64,000 nucleotides of DNA from Methanomassiliicoccales archaeon LGM-RCC1 (GCA_030168575.1 CP115555.1:1600212-1664211), one strand, 5' to 3'; positions 7,253 through 16,457 are shown, counted from the stretch's first letter. Notes: generated by a model from the sequence alone, not told the origin. Numbers and translations are program-made.

Positions 7253-10072
7253 TCAACAGGCGAAATATCCGTACTTCCTCAGCATGCGCTTCTTCACCAG
7301 ATGGCTACCGAAGAAGTACACGACGGCGATGAACGGCATCCAGATCATTGCGATTCCTGCGATGTTGTTGATGAACACGCCCTGGAAGAGTACCGTCGGG
7401 AATGTCGATATGACCTCCCAGAGCCCTCCGCTGAACGGCAGAATGGTTCCGACTATGAGCGCCACTATTGCCGAGACGACCAGTGCCTTGCAGGACCATG
7501 TCTGGAAGAATGGTAGCTTGTTGGTACGCACGATGTGGATGGCCCATACCTGCATCCAATACTGCTCTATCACCCAGATCGCCTGGAACCAGGCCTCCAC
7601 GTTCGTTCCCCTAAGATTCTCCCTGGCCAGTATCAGATCAGATACGGTGGAGTAACCAGCGAACGTGAGTGCTTCTCCATTTGCGTTGAACACGGTGATA
7701 TCCGATAGCGAAAGGGATGCGAACACCACGAACACCATGAATGCCCATGTGCACAGATCCGTCAGAGGGCACATCATACCGTAATGCAACATGACGTTCT
7801 TCAGATTGTTCGCGTCCCAATTCCTGGGTTCTCTCACGAACTCATCCTCGACCGTATCCCATGGGATGATCATGCATGCGAAGTCGTTGATCAGGTTGAA
7901 TATCAGGACCATGATCGCTCCCAGCGGTTCCAAATTGAACAGCATGGTCGCTATGATGATCGAAAACATGTAACCGAGGTTGATGGAACCGATCATCTTG
8001 ACGTACTTGATCGAATTCGCGTATACTTTCCTTCCCTCGATTGCCCCATCCTTCAGGATGCCTAGGTCCTTCTCGAGGAGGATCATGCTGGCGGTCTCCT
8101 TCGCAATGTCGGTTCCGGTGTCGACAGAGATGCTGACGTCGGCGTTCTTCATCGCCAATACGTCATTGATTCCATCTCCCATCAATCCGACGCAGTGCCC
8201 ATTGTCACGGAGCGCCATTACGATACGGGATTTGTTGTCAGGGGTGAGCCTCACGAACACATCGTTGTCCTCAACCACGCTGCGGAGGGTCTCATCGTCC
8301 ATCTCATCAATCTGTGGTCCGGTGAAGATCAGCGATTTGCCCGTCTCCGGCTCAAAATCCTCGACGGATGACACATCCTTCTCGCACACCTTGCAGTTGA
8401 TACCGATCTGATCGCAGACGAAACGCGATACGTATTCGTTGTCACCGGTCAGCACCTTGACTTTTATGCCGTACTCGGCCAGGTCCTCGATCGCCTTCTT
8501 GGCGGTCTTCTTGACCGGATCCGTGAACACCACGAATCCTGCGAAGATCTGATCCATCTCGTCGGACGGAGAGTAGTCTGTCTTCCCCACGGGGAAGTAC
8601 TTGTGAGTCACACCGAGAACGCGCATTCCCTTCTTGCTGTACCACTCTACGAGACCGAGGGTCTTGTGGATTGTCTCCTCGTCGAGATCCCTCATCTCCC
8701 CTGCCTCATCCAGATACCTTGTGGAGATGGACAGTATCTCGGGGACTGCCCCCTTCGTAATCATAAGGTTCACATCGTTCTTCCTTCTGACCACGACGGT
8801 GGCCCTTCTCCTGATGAAATCGAAGGGGACGTCTCCTATGAGCTCATACTCGTCGAGCTCCTCCATGAGGTACTCTCTCTCCGCATGCTCCTGGATGGCC
8901 CAATCTATCTGATTGGTGGCGGAACTGAGTTTGGTGCTGTTCAGGCACACGAGCTTCTCGACCAATGAGCTGTGAACCCCGTAGATGTCGCAGCTCTCCT
9001 CGACTGAGATCCTGTTCTCCGTGAGGGTACCGGTCTTATCGGAACAGAGGATGTCCATAGCTCCGAAGTTCTGAATGGCGTTGACGTCCTTGACGATGAC
9101 CTTCTTCTTGGACATGTCGATGGAACCCTTGGCCAGATTGGTCGAGACTATTGTGGCCAGCATCTCTGGCATAAGGCCGATGGCCAAGGTGATGGCGAAG
9201 ATCAGGGCCTCGAGCACATCCTCCATCAGGAACGCTCCTGCGTTGAAATAGGCCTTCAGGACCATTATGATGAACACAGGGGGAACCGTGTAGATCATCA
9301 GCTTGAGCAGAACGTTGACGATGTCCTTGCTGCCCCTGTCGTATGTCGTCTTGGTGGCCTTTGTCGAGAGCTTTTCGGCCATGGATCCTATGACAGTGTC
9401 GTCACCGACTGCGATGACGACGGCCTCGGCGGATCCAGCCATCACGTTGGTGCCCATGAATGCGAGATTGTTGCATTCCAGGATGCTCCCGTCACACTTC
9501 ACGGGCTCCGAGAATTTGGTGGCAGCCTCGGACTCCCCAGTGAGAGCCGACTGGTCCACCTTCATATGATGGGATTTGATGATCCTGACATCCGCAGGGA
9601 TGACGTCCCCCATATCGAGGATAAGTATGTCTCCTGCCACTAGATCTGAAGAATCGACTTCTGTCTCGACGCCCTCACGGCGGACTGTGATAATGGTCGT
9701 GACCATGTTCACCAGCTTCGCCGCAGCTTTACCACTGCGGGTCTCCTGGATGAAGGTCATGGTTCCGCTGATCATGATCAGAGTGGTCAGGATGATGCAG
9801 TAGATGATATCGGGATCCAAAATCATCCACAGGACATCTATGACTGCCAGTGCGATTATGAATACGTTGCAGAATGAATGATACAGTCTTTTGAGGACCA
9901 CGTGGGTGTTGTGGTTAGAGACCAAATTCTCCCCGTACTTGATACGGGATGTTGTCAGTTCCTCGTTGTAGTGACCTTCGATCCTGGTGTTGTACTGCTC
10001 GATGATAGCATCCACATCCTTGGACGCTGCATCCTTCATTCTCTGCTCTGGTGAGAGCATATCCGTTGCCAC
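7253..10072 (-). CDS. mgtA: Magnesium-translocating P-type ATPase (MgtA/MgtB type)
   Basis: Imports Mg2+ driven by ATP hydrolysis at the cytoplasmic membrane. The 939 residues show the P-type order: N-terminal cation domain, membrane pair near residues 70-108, actuator loop with DQSALTGESE (about 173-182), phosphorylation motif CSDKTGTLTEN in the 340s, KGAVPE nucleotide-binding segment, GDGINDV hinge, and a C-terminal cluster of about six membrane segments. Overall length and the MgtA-like C-terminus place it in subfamily IIIB and not among Ca2+ or heavy-metal pumps. The first start is GTG at 10072; ATG at 10060 is an alternative, and neither has a clear ribosome-binding site. It seems monocistronic and ends in a hairpin. 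Confidence 0.9.
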   Translation of the reverse strand: MATDMLSPEQRMKDAASKDVDAIIEQYNTRIEGHYNEELTTSRIKYGENLVSNHNTHVVLKRLYHSFCNVFIIALAVIDVLWMILDPDIIYCIILTTLIMISGTMTFIQETRSGKAAAKLVNMVTTIITVRREGVETEVDSSDLVAGDILILDMGDVIPADVRIIKSHHMKVDQSALTGESEAATKFSEPVKCDGSILECNNLAFMGTNVMAGSAEAVVIAVGDDTVIGSMAEKLSTKATKTTYDRGSKDIVNVLLKLMIYTVPPVFIIMVLKAYFNAGAFLMEDVLEALIFAITLAIGLMPEMLATIVSTNLAKGSIDMSKKKVIVKDVNAIQNFGAMDILCSDKTGTLTENRISVEESCDIYGVHSSLVEKLVCLNSTKLSSATNQIDWAIQEHAEREYLMEELDEYELIGDVPFDFIRRRATVVVRRKNDVNLMITKGAVPEILSISTRYLDEAGEMRDLDEETIHKTLGLVEWYSKKGMRVLGVTHKYFPVGKTDYSPSDEMDQIFAGFVVFTDPVKKTAKKAIEDLAEYGIKVKVLTGDNEYVSRFVCDQIGINCKVCEKDVSSVEDFEPETGKSLIFTGPQIDEMDDETLRSVVEDNDVFVRLTPDNKSRIVMALRDNGHCVGLMGDGINDVLAMKNADVSISVDTGTDIAKETASMILLEKDLGILKDGAIEGRKVYANSIKYVKMIGSINLGYMFSIIIATMLFNLEPLGAIMVLIFNLINDFACMIIPWDTVEDEFVREPRNWDANNLKNVMLHYGMMCPLTDLCTWAFMVFVVFASLSLSDITVFNANGEALTFAGYSTVSDLILARENLRGTNVEAWFQAIWVIEQYWMQVWAIHIVRTNKLPFFQTWSCKALVVSAIVALIVGTILPFSGGLWEVISTFPTVLFQGVFINNIAGIAMIWMPFIAVVYFFGSHLVKKRMLRKYGYFAC

Positions 10073-10185
10073 AAAAAACTCGTATCATGTTCTGTTCTTA
10101 AATGTGACCTTTGGAATGTGTTACTATTTGTTTCTTAGAGCTCATCCATGTCCCTAGGGAAACAAACCGAAAGTGTGGAGACACA

Positions 10186-11952
10186 TCACTCCGCTAGGCC
10201 GTCAGAATCGTGAGCTTGCATCTCGAACATCTCGATGATCTCGCCGACTGTTGTGCACTGCTCCGGGGACTTGTCGTCCCTTACCCTTCCGGTGAACCTG
10301 GGGAACCTTATCCCGAGACCTGAATCCTCTTTGAGGATGCCTTTGGCAGCGGTGTGGATCGGACTGAGGGTTATCTCTGCGGCCACGACCTCAAGAACTG
10401 TGGTGGGATTGAACCAAACATCAGGTATCATCTCTGCATCGACCATGGAGGGTTTCTTCTCAGACAGTCCTGAGTTGAGGAGTTCTGGCATGGAGTCCAG
10501 GAAGGCATCGTCGAATCCGGTACCGAGCTTGCATACGGTCTCGAACCTTCCCGTGTCCTCGTTGAACGCGGCCATCAGGAGAGCGCCGTACTTCCCGGCC
10601 CTCTTTCCCATTCCGTAGAACGCTCCCACGACGGAAAGGTCGAATGAATCCGTGAGTGCCTGCTGATAGTCCTTCTTGTACTTGATCCACAGGAATCCTC
10701 TCGATCCTGCTCTGTATATGGATTCTGGAGCCACGGATTTGGCCATGATTCCCTCGCACCTTGCCGCCACGGCCTGGGCGAAGAACTCCTCTCCCTCCTC
10801 GGGACTGTTGACCAGCCTCATGGTGGTCATCTGAATCTTGTCCCCGATGTCGAAGGTCGATTCCAGTTCGGATCTCCTCTCCAGATAGGGGATGTTGGTC
10901 ATGTCCTGACCGTCGCGGTAGAGGATATCGAACATGAATATCCTGACGCTGACCTCCTTGACCGCCTCGTCCATTCCGTGCTTCTTCCTGCGGTGGGTGA
11001 CAGCTTGGAAGGGCAGCATGTATCCTGTCTCGGGATCGATGGCCACGCATTCGCCCTCGATGATCGCTTCCCCTGCCTTGCACCTCTCCCTGAGGGCTTC
11101 TGCGATATCAGGGAAATTGGTGGTGAGGTTCTCCAGTCTTCTGGAATACAGCCTGACGGAATCCTTCCCGATGTGTGCCTGGACCCTGATGCCGTCGTAC
11201 TTGTATTCGATGGCGCACTTACCGCCCATCTTTGCCACGACTTCGGATACCGAGGGGAGACGCTCCGCGAGCATGACCTTGATCGGATTGTCGATTGTCA
11301 CCTTGATCTGGTTGACCGCGTCCATTCCGCCTTCGGCGATGGTTTCCGCTACGAATCCTATGTCGCATGTGATGTTGAACGCTCTCTCTATGGCAGGCCT
11401 GTCCTCCTTCGTGGCGAAGGCCTCCGCCAGAGCGTCGAGTATCGTCATGTCTCCTGCACCGACCCTCATCCTTCCTGTGACGATCCTGCAAAGGTACCTT
11501 GCCTCTACTGGTCCGGAGTCGTGTAGCATGTTGGCCAAGAGCTTCATCTTCTTGTCTTGGGAATCTTTACCTTCGGCATCCTGGATCGCTGTGAGCCCCT
11601 TGTAGACCCTATCGACGGTGAGCTCCTCGGCGAACAGCGTCATCTGCTTCTTCTTGGAGATCAGCTTCTCAGCCACCTCCCCGGGATCGCCGGTCTTGAT
11701 CCACAGCTCCTCTGCCACGGATTCGGGTGTTCCGGATGTGAAGGATATCGCCTTCAGAACCAGCCTATCTGCCATCCCGAGCTCCTTCGCGATGAAGTCC
11801 GGATGGAGCTTTCCCTGGGAGAGATAGATGATGTTCCTGAGCTCGGACTTGTCCACCGTACGGATGAAATCCGCAAGGATCGTGGTCATCTCCAGACGGC
11901 TGCCTGTAGCTTCCAGTCTGTCGAAGGTGTCCGCTAGCTCGGAATACAACAT
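10186..11952 (-). CDS. lig: ATP-dependent DNA ligase, archaeal type I
   Basis: Seals nicks during replication and repair. The 588-residue protein has an N-terminal DNA-binding domain (about 1-220), then the adenylation domain with EYKYDGIRVQ, whose K251 accepts AMP, motifs RRLENLT, GECVAID (III), RIFMFDILY (IIIa), EGIMAKS (IV) and WIKYKKDY (V), and a C-terminal OB-fold (about 425-580) ending with FPRFTGRVRDDKSPEQ. Length and order fit euryarchaeal Lig. It is on the same strand as, and 35 bases behind, the Hef-like helicase, so the two repair genes may form one operon. Confidence 0.95.
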   Translation of the reverse strand: MLYSELADTFDRLEATGSRLEMTTILADFIRTVDKSELRNIIYLSQGKLHPDFIAKELGMADRLVLKAISFTSGTPESVAEELWIKTGDPGEVAEKLISKKKQMTLFAEELTVDRVYKGLTAIQDAEGKDSQDKKMKLLANMLHDSGPVEARYLCRIVTGRMRVGAGDMTILDALAEAFATKEDRPAIERAFNITCDIGFVAETIAEGGMDAVNQIKVTIDNPIKVMLAERLPSVSEVVAKMGGKCAIEYKYDGIRVQAHIGKDSVRLYSRRLENLTTNFPDIAEALRERCKAGEAIIEGECVAIDPETGYMLPFQAVTHRRKKHGMDEAVKEVSVRIFMFDILYRDGQDMTNIPYLERRSELESTFDIGDKIQMTTMRLVNSPEEGEEFFAQAVAARCEGIMAKSVAPESIYRAGSRGFLWIKYKKDYQQALTDSFDLSVVGAFYGMGKRAGKYGALLMAAFNEDTGRFETVCKLGTGFDDAFLDSMPELLNSGLSEKKPSMVDAEMIPDVWFNPTTVLEVVAAEITLSPIHTAAKGILKEDSGLGIRFPRFTGRVRDDKSPEQCTTVGEIIEMFEMQAHDSDGLAE

Positions 11953-11987
11953 GCCCGCCTAATCGGGCGGTAACGTAATAAGACTTT

Positions 11988-13538
11988 TCAGAAATCGTCG
12001 AGACCGCGCTGAGTCCCATGGGGGTTTATGGGCCTGCCCCTCTTCAGCTCCTCGTTGAGCCTCTCGATGTTATCGCGCATGGTCTGCTCCTTGCGCTTGC
12101 TTGCAGCCTCGGTACCCTCGTCCATGGTATCCTCGACTATCAGCACGTAAACGTCACCGTCGTTCTTCCTGCCGGTACGCCCTCTTCTCTGGATGGTCCT
12201 TATCTCTGAAGGCACCGGCTCATAGAAGATGACGGCATTGGTGCTGGAAATGTCGAGTCCCTCCTCTCCGACAGATGTGGCCACGATGACGTTGACCTCT
12301 CCGCTGCGGAGCTTGTCTAGAAGGGCAACCTGTTCCTTCTGCGACATCCCCTCCTTGGACTGGCCTATGAGCTTGGCGACCTTCGCTCCGGGGATGGTCG
12401 ATAGTTTGGCGACCATCATCTCGCAGGTGTCCCTGAGCTCTGTGAAGACCATCACCTTGGAACCGGGATCGTCATTGATGGTCCTGCTTACGATGGACAT
12501 GGTCTTGGACACCTTCGGATGCTCCACGTTCGTGGTGTCCACGATCTTCCTCATCTCTTGGTACTCTGGAGTACCGATGATCTCCTTGGCGCTCCTGCCG
12601 CCGCGCTCCTGCTCGGATTCCGCTTCGATCTTCTCCAGATAGATCCTCAAAGGGGTGATACCCTGCGTCTCTGCCAGCTTCATGGCGTGCAGGATCTTGA
12701 TCCCCTTGGCGGTCAGGGACAGGCCTCTGTATACCGTGGATGTCTTCTCTCCGGAGTTCAGCCTCGCCTGCAGCATCCTCTGCACATCCAGGAAATGCCC
12801 TCTGGTGGGAGGTCTGGCCGGATTCATGAGCTTCAAGGCTACTAGATTGTTGACATAGACTCCTAGCTGCTTCTTCAGAAGATAATCGATTTTGAGAAGG
12901 TCCTCCGGGAGCTTCAACCTGACCTCGGTGATGTATGTATCATGAACATAAGGCGACACATCGGGGTCGTCCTCAGTCTTGGCATCGATCCTCCTGAGAT
13001 TCAGGTTGCCGCAGACCTCCTTGATCTTGTTGATGTTCGCTCCGGGAGATGCGGTCATGCCTATCGAGCGGATGCTGTTAGAACAGTACTCGGCGACGGT
13101 GACGTAAGCGTAATCCCCCACTCCTCTGTGAGCCTCGTCGTAGATGACCAGGGAGAACGGGTCCATGCTGTACCTCCCCTCCTTCAGATCGTTGGCTACT
13201 GTCTGGGGGGTGGCGATTATGACGTCGTTCTGAGCCATCATCTCTGCCCTCTTCTCCGGGGCCGTCTCTCCGCTTATGATGCACAGGGAATGCCCGACCA
13301 TGAGCTCTGTGAACGTCTTCTGATGCTGATCGAGCAGGGGCTTCGTCGGAGCCAAAATCAGAACCTTCCCTTTCGGGAGGAACTCTACGGCTACGTACAG
13401 CGCTACGATGGTCTTCCCGAGTCCCGTCGGTAGGATGAGCAGGGTGTTGGTATCGATACAGCCCCGGACCATGTTGATCTGGTAGCTGCGCTCCTCCACC
13501 TTGTTCGGTGCTATGAAGGGATGGACTACGTAGCTCAT
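11988..13538 (-). CDS. Hef/FANCM-type SF2 helicase lacking a nuclease domain
   Basis: A branched-DNA helicase for stalled forks and recombination intermediates. Motifs in order: QINMVRG (Q motif), LPTGLGKT (Walker A), APTKPLLDQH (Ia), DEAH (II), MTASPGAN (III), then the Hef/FANCM helical insert (about 170-340), VMVFTELRDTC (IV), VIVATSVGEEGLDI (V) and QRRGRTGR (VI). The reading frame ends at about 516 residues just past motif VI, so the XPF-type nuclease and HhH domains of full-length euryarchaeal Hef are absent and no such frame follows downstream. ATG 13538 (MSYVVHPFIAP) is preferred; a TTG at 13565 would add nine residues. DNA ligase follows. Confidence 0.85.
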   Translation of the reverse strand: MSYVVHPFIAPNKVEERSYQINMVRGCIDTNTLLILPTGLGKTIVALYVAVEFLPKGKVLILAPTKPLLDQHQKTFTELMVGHSLCIISGETAPEKRAEMMAQNDVIIATPQTVANDLKEGRYSMDPFSLVIYDEAHRGVGDYAYVTVAEYCSNSIRSIGMTASPGANINKIKEVCGNLNLRRIDAKTEDDPDVSPYVHDTYITEVRLKLPEDLLKIDYLLKKQLGVYVNNLVALKLMNPARPPTRGHFLDVQRMLQARLNSGEKTSTVYRGLSLTAKGIKILHAMKLAETQGITPLRIYLEKIEAESEQERGGRSAKEIIGTPEYQEMRKIVDTTNVEHPKVSKTMSIVSRTINDDPGSKVMVFTELRDTCEMMVAKLSTIPGAKVAKLIGQSKEGMSQKEQVALLDKLRSGEVNVIVATSVGEEGLDISSTNAVIFYEPVPSEIRTIQRRGRTGRKNDGDVYVLIVEDTMDEGTEAASKRKEQTMRDNIERLNEELKRGRPINPHGTQRGLDDF

Positions 13539-13615
13539 CGCCGGTACATGTCGTAAGGATATCAAAAATATTGTGAGAAAATGGGTTTGAATGGGCCGTC
13601 AGGCCCTTTTTATGT

Positions 13616-13942
13616 TTAGTGGCATCCGCCGCCGCAGGAAGCGCAGCCCTGGAAGTTGGGGTCGCGGATCATGAGGCCGGTTCCGAAGTTGGGGTCGTCG
13701 ACGAACTCGATGACGCACTTGTCGAGCTCCACCTTCGTCTCCTCGTCGTAGAACATGTTGAAGTTCTTGGCGGTGTCGTCGACTATGTCTCCCTCCATCT
13801 CCTTCTCCTGGAAAGTCATTCCGAACTGGGGTCCGGAACATGAGGATCCCGAGATGTAGATCTTGATGCCGTAGCCGGTCTTCTGGTTCTTCTCGAGAAG
13901 ATCGGTGATGAAAGTTACTGCCTCAGGCTCGATTGTTACCAT
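13616..13942 (-). CDS. A-type Fe-S carrier (IscA/HesB-like) with Cys-rich tail
   Basis: Probable iron-sulfur cluster carrier. After the start at 13942 the protein runs 108 residues. The segment YISGSSCSGPQFGMTF (about 30-45) matches the first cysteine motif of A-type carriers (usually GGCSGxxYxM). The usual C-terminal CGCG is replaced by CASCGGGCH at the very end, giving four cysteines plus histidine counting the first. ATG 13942 is chosen because AGGAGTGG lies about 12 bases before it; the earlier TTG is too close to that site. The stand-alone gene sits between the helicase and a carboxymuconolactone-decarboxylase-like gene on the same strand. Confidence 0.75.
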   Translation of the reverse strand: MVTIEPEAVTFITDLLEKNQKTGYGIKIYISGSSCSGPQFGMTFQEKEMEGDIVDDTAKNFNMFYDEETKVELDKCVIEFVDDPNFGTGLMIRDPNFQGCASCGGGCH

Positions 13943-14047
13943 TGTTATCAACCACTCCTAACAGGGACCAGTTTATAAAACATGGCCCAGGGTACTTCGT
14001 ACTACCGCTGTTAAGCTGACTTAACGCAGTTACCTCTGCCAACCCCT

Positions 14048-14434
14048 TCAGTCATACTTGATTCCAAATGCGTCAGCATAGGCCCTCAGTGCATAGGACT
14101 GCGAGCGGGTCATGGACATGTAGGAACCGATCATGATGCTCTCGAGTATCTCGTCCCTTGTCGCACCGGCCTCGATGGCGTGCTTGATCTGCACCTTGAG
14201 GCAGTACTCTCCGCAGACAGCTGCCGCGGCGGATATGGCGATGAGGAACCTCTCCTTCCTGGGGATTGCCCCGTCCTTCCTGTCAAGGATGGCTTGGCTG
14301 AATTCCGCACTGGGGAGGAACATGTCGGGACGCTCGCTCATGACCTGGTTGACGACAGGGATGAACCCGTAGCTCTCTTTGATGGCATTCAATATCTTGT
14401 CCGTCTTCTCGCGCTGTGCCGGATCTTCTTGCAT
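14048..14434 (-). CDS. Carboxymuconolactone decarboxylase (AhpD-like) family protein
   Basis: A 128-residue all-helical protein of the CMD/AhpD superfamily. The diagnostic segment is AAAAVCGEYCLKVQIKHAIE (about 71-90): two cysteines in a CxxxC arrangement followed by a histidine, where AhpD has CxxCxxxH. Then comes AGATRDEILESIMIG, also typical. Members are often peroxidase or thiol-disulfide relay proteins; the altered cysteine spacing makes the exact activity uncertain. ATG 14434 starts the frame. The gene is divergent from the SprT-like gene at 14554. Confidence 0.75.
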   Translation of the reverse strand: MQEDPAQREKTDKILNAIKESYGFIPVVNQVMSERPDMFLPSAEFSQAILDRKDGAIPRKERFLIAISAAAAVCGEYCLKVQIKHAIEAGATRDEILESIMIGSYMSMTRSQSYALRAYADAFGIKYD

Positions 14435-14553
14435 GCTACGATGAAGGGCTAGTGACTAAATAAGTTAGAATGGTCAGCATGACTTCTACATTCATCTTTA
14501 TAATCTGATCATGACCCGTACGTATCTGCGTATGGTTACGCAGGAAGAAATCG

Positions 14554-15240
14554 ATGACAAGGAAATGCGACATCGACAGGATATTCAAAGAGAAAGGAAA
14601 GGAACTGGGCTTCGACACTATTGTGGCTGAATTCAGCCCCGAACGCGAGATGAAGGTTAACTGGACCCGCACGGACAGGATGATCAAGCTCCAGGTGAGC
14701 GATTACCTGGACGAGATCTCAGAAAGATGCATGGGGAAACTGGCGGACATGTTGCTATCGAGGATGGTGAACCAGAGGGACGTAGGCTTCCCGGCGGAAC
14801 TGTTAGAGTACCTGTATTCGGAGAAGTTCAGGGCCAAGAAGGTACCCGTCTACCTCAGCAGGATACCGAACGTCAGCATCGGGCCTGAAGGCCGCAATGT
14901 CAACCTCAGCAGATCGATGGAGAGACTCGTCAGGATGGGGCTGGTCGAGCCGGATGACGTGCTTGAGCTGAGATGGATCCCCATGGGGTCCTCTTCGGAC
15001 GTGGGGCATTCGAGCATATTCATGAGGACCATCTGCATGAACCGCAGGCTGGATACCGCATTCATCCCCGAAGAGGTCCTCGACCTCTGCCTGTTCACAC
15101 AGGTGCTTTTCGTGCAATTGGGGTTCGCCGAGGACTTCAACGAGAAGATCGCCGAGTACCAGAGAAGACTGCAGGAATTCCCTGGTTTCAACAGGATCAG
15201 AAACATTCTGGAGGACGCTGGCCTCAGCATACCGTGTTGA
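14554..15240 (+). CDS. SprT/YgjP-like fold protein without the HExxH metal motif
   Basis: A 228-residue protein of no family I can name with certainty. The C-terminal half has the layout of the SprT/YgjP/WLM zinc-peptidase core: RTICMNRRL (158-166, in place of the usual substrate strand), IPEEVLDL (171-178), then FNEKIAEYQRRLQEFPGF (195-212), where the family usually has an Hs..F helix. Lined up this way, the expected HELxH falls on TQVLF (182-186), so all zinc and catalytic residues are gone. GGAAGA precedes the ATG by about seven bases, and a TATA-like TTTATAATC lies at about 14495-14504. It may be a non-catalytic binding protein; the similarity is by eye and tentative. Confidence 0.5.
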   Translation: MTRKCDIDRIFKEKGKELGFDTIVAEFSPEREMKVNWTRTDRMIKLQVSDYLDEISERCMGKLADMLLSRMVNQRDVGFPAELLEYLYSEKFRAKKVPVYLSRIPNVSIGPEGRNVNLSRSMERLVRMGLVEPDDVLELRWIPMGSSSDVGHSSIFMRTICMNRRLDTAFIPEEVLDLCLFTQVLFVQLGFAEDFNEKIAEYQRRLQEFPGFNRIRNILEDAGLSIPC

Positions 15241-15468
15241 GTGTCCCCCGGATGCTAACACACTCTTTCATGGTTACGACGATGACGCCGATCTCGGAGC
15301 ACTGACTTACACCGGGGGTATGTGTCGGACCCCACGTTGACCCCCGGTCATCGCTGTGACGACACGTCACCAACTCCCGCGGGAGCCCAACAAAGTTGGG
15401 ATGAGGCCGCTGTACGCCGTCCCGTGCACATGGCGATCATGAATCACGCCCCTTTGCCGGTACGACAA
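15240..15468 (-). ncRNA. Candidate structured non-coding RNA
   Basis: The 355-base gap between 15241 and 15595 has no convincing reading frame but is GC-rich and full of perfect stems: ACCGGGGGT/ACCCCCGGT (15311-15319/15340-15348), GTGACG/CGTCAC (15356-15361/15365-15370), CTCCCGCGGGAG (15374-15385), CCCAAC/GTTGGG (15386-15391/15395-15400), and a GGCG/CGCC stem at about 15433-15451 whose minus-strand loop TGATTCATGAT resembles a k-loop bound by L7Ae. An archaeal TATA box faces the minus strand (15488-15495), predicting a start near 15465. I looked for RNase P and SRP RNA signatures and did not see them. Ends are approximate. Confidence 0.5.
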
Positions 15469-15487
15469 GGATGACACGACTGAGTGG

Positions 15488-15495
15488 TATTTAAA
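15488..15495 (-). promoter_or_regulatory. TATA box facing the candidate ncRNA
   Basis: Reads TTTAAATA on the minus strand, a near-consensus archaeal TATA box, followed by about 23-27 bases to the point where the GC-rich structured region begins. No protein gene on this strand follows closely. Confidence 0.55.
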
Positions 15496-15595
15496 CTAAC
15501 GAGGAAAAACGGCGGTCAAACCCGACCCGCTCAAGGAGGTCTGTCTGAAGAGGTTTTCCATACTTCTTTATCCTAGAACCATCGTTGCTTCGACG

Positions 15596-16333
15596 ATGAA
15601 CCACCTCAGGATCGATCTGGACAAATGCGTCGGCTGCGGCAAGTGCGCCAAGATGTGTCTAGAGCACAATATCGTGATCGAGGACCGCAAGGCCAAAGAG
15701 GTGGGTACCAAATGCCTCGAATGCTCGCACTGCGTATCGAGCTGCCCCAAGGGAGCGATTGAGCTCATCCCTCACGTGAACGGAGAGGGTGGTTTCTTCG
15801 CCAGCATCAAGCAGGACAAGATGTTCGACGGTTCCATGATCAATGACAGAGACCTCGATGAGCTCATTTCCGCCATGGATCACGGCAAGAAGGACAAGTA
15901 CCAAATCTTCGTTCTGCAGGGAGACAACCTCAACAGGTTCATGGACACTGTATGCGACGTGGTCAAAGACAGGGAGGGGGATTTCCCAATCGTCAGAGAA
16001 TGGTCGCAATGGAGAGCGGAAAACAACGTCCTGCAGCCTAACCGCTCACTGTGGGAAGGGCAGCAGATGCTGTTCATCTGCGCGGACGGACCGGAAAATG
16101 CCCTCAACGCCTCCAGGAGGATGATTGCCAAGGGCCTGGAGCTCGGCATCCGCGGTTTCCACTCCAACGTCACGATGGCGGCATACAAGGCCGACAAGGC
16201 TAGAATCATCGCCTTCTTCCCACATGCCACCAAGGAACTTCAGATGGCATACGTCATCGGCCATGCCAGACGTCTGGTGGAGCCTGTGTTCAAACCCATG
16301 TCCAAGTTGAAGGGATTGTTAGACAGAATCTAA
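15596..16333 (+). CDS. Ferredoxin-nitroreductase fusion protein
   Basis: A 245-residue protein. Residues 1-60 hold two [4Fe-4S] ferredoxin motifs: CVGCGKCAKMC (11-21) and CLECSHCVSSC (40-50). The remainder (about 85-245) resembles a nitroreductase-type flavoprotein domain seen fused to ferredoxins in strict anaerobes, with ASRRMIAKGLELGIRG near 178 and a C-terminal YVIGHARR region. A role as flavin-dependent oxidoreductase fed by the Fe-S domain is inferred; the substrate is unknown. Upstream TTTATC at about 15564 could be its TATA element, leaving a very short leader. Confidence 0.7.
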   Translation: MNHLRIDLDKCVGCGKCAKMCLEHNIVIEDRKAKEVGTKCLECSHCVSSCPKGAIELIPHVNGEGGFFASIKQDKMFDGSMINDRDLDELISAMDHGKKDKYQIFVLQGDNLNRFMDTVCDVVKDREGDFPIVREWSQWRAENNVLQPNRSLWEGQQMLFICADGPENALNASRRMIAKGLELGIRGFHSNVTMAAYKADKARIIAFFPHATKELQMAYVIGHARRLVEPVFKPMSKLKGLLDRI

Positions 16334-16429
16334 ATTGACGTTGTTAGATAACGTCATTCGTCGAATATTTTTCGATAAAAGCAACGAAACATACCATTTT
16401 TGTTAGACATCTGACGAATTCTATAAAAA

Positions 16430-16457
16430 TCGTAGAATTTGACTAGTTTTTCTACGA
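16430..16457. promoter_or_regulatory. Inverted repeat, possible operator before the acyl-CoA synthetase gene
   Basis: TCGTAGAA (16430-16437) and TTCTACGA (16450-16457) form an 8-bp perfect inverted repeat with a 12-base spacer. The surrounding AT-rich leader (16340-16510) holds further partial copies (GACGAATTCTA, ACGAAT, TAGAATT). It lies about 60 bases upstream of the TATA element, a place where archaeal activators or repressors bind. Confidence 0.45.

Noticed and set aside
13591..13610. GGGCC-GTCA-GGCCC-TTTTT as a terminator
   Set aside because: The T-run follows the hairpin on the plus strand, but both flanking genes run on the minus strand, where no T-run follows; no plus-strand transcript is expected here.
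15241..15500. Possible RNase P or SRP RNA gene
   Set aside because: I searched both strands by eye for the GAGGAAAGTCC-type core of RNase P and the helix 8 GGAAGG/AGCA features of SRP RNA and found neither.
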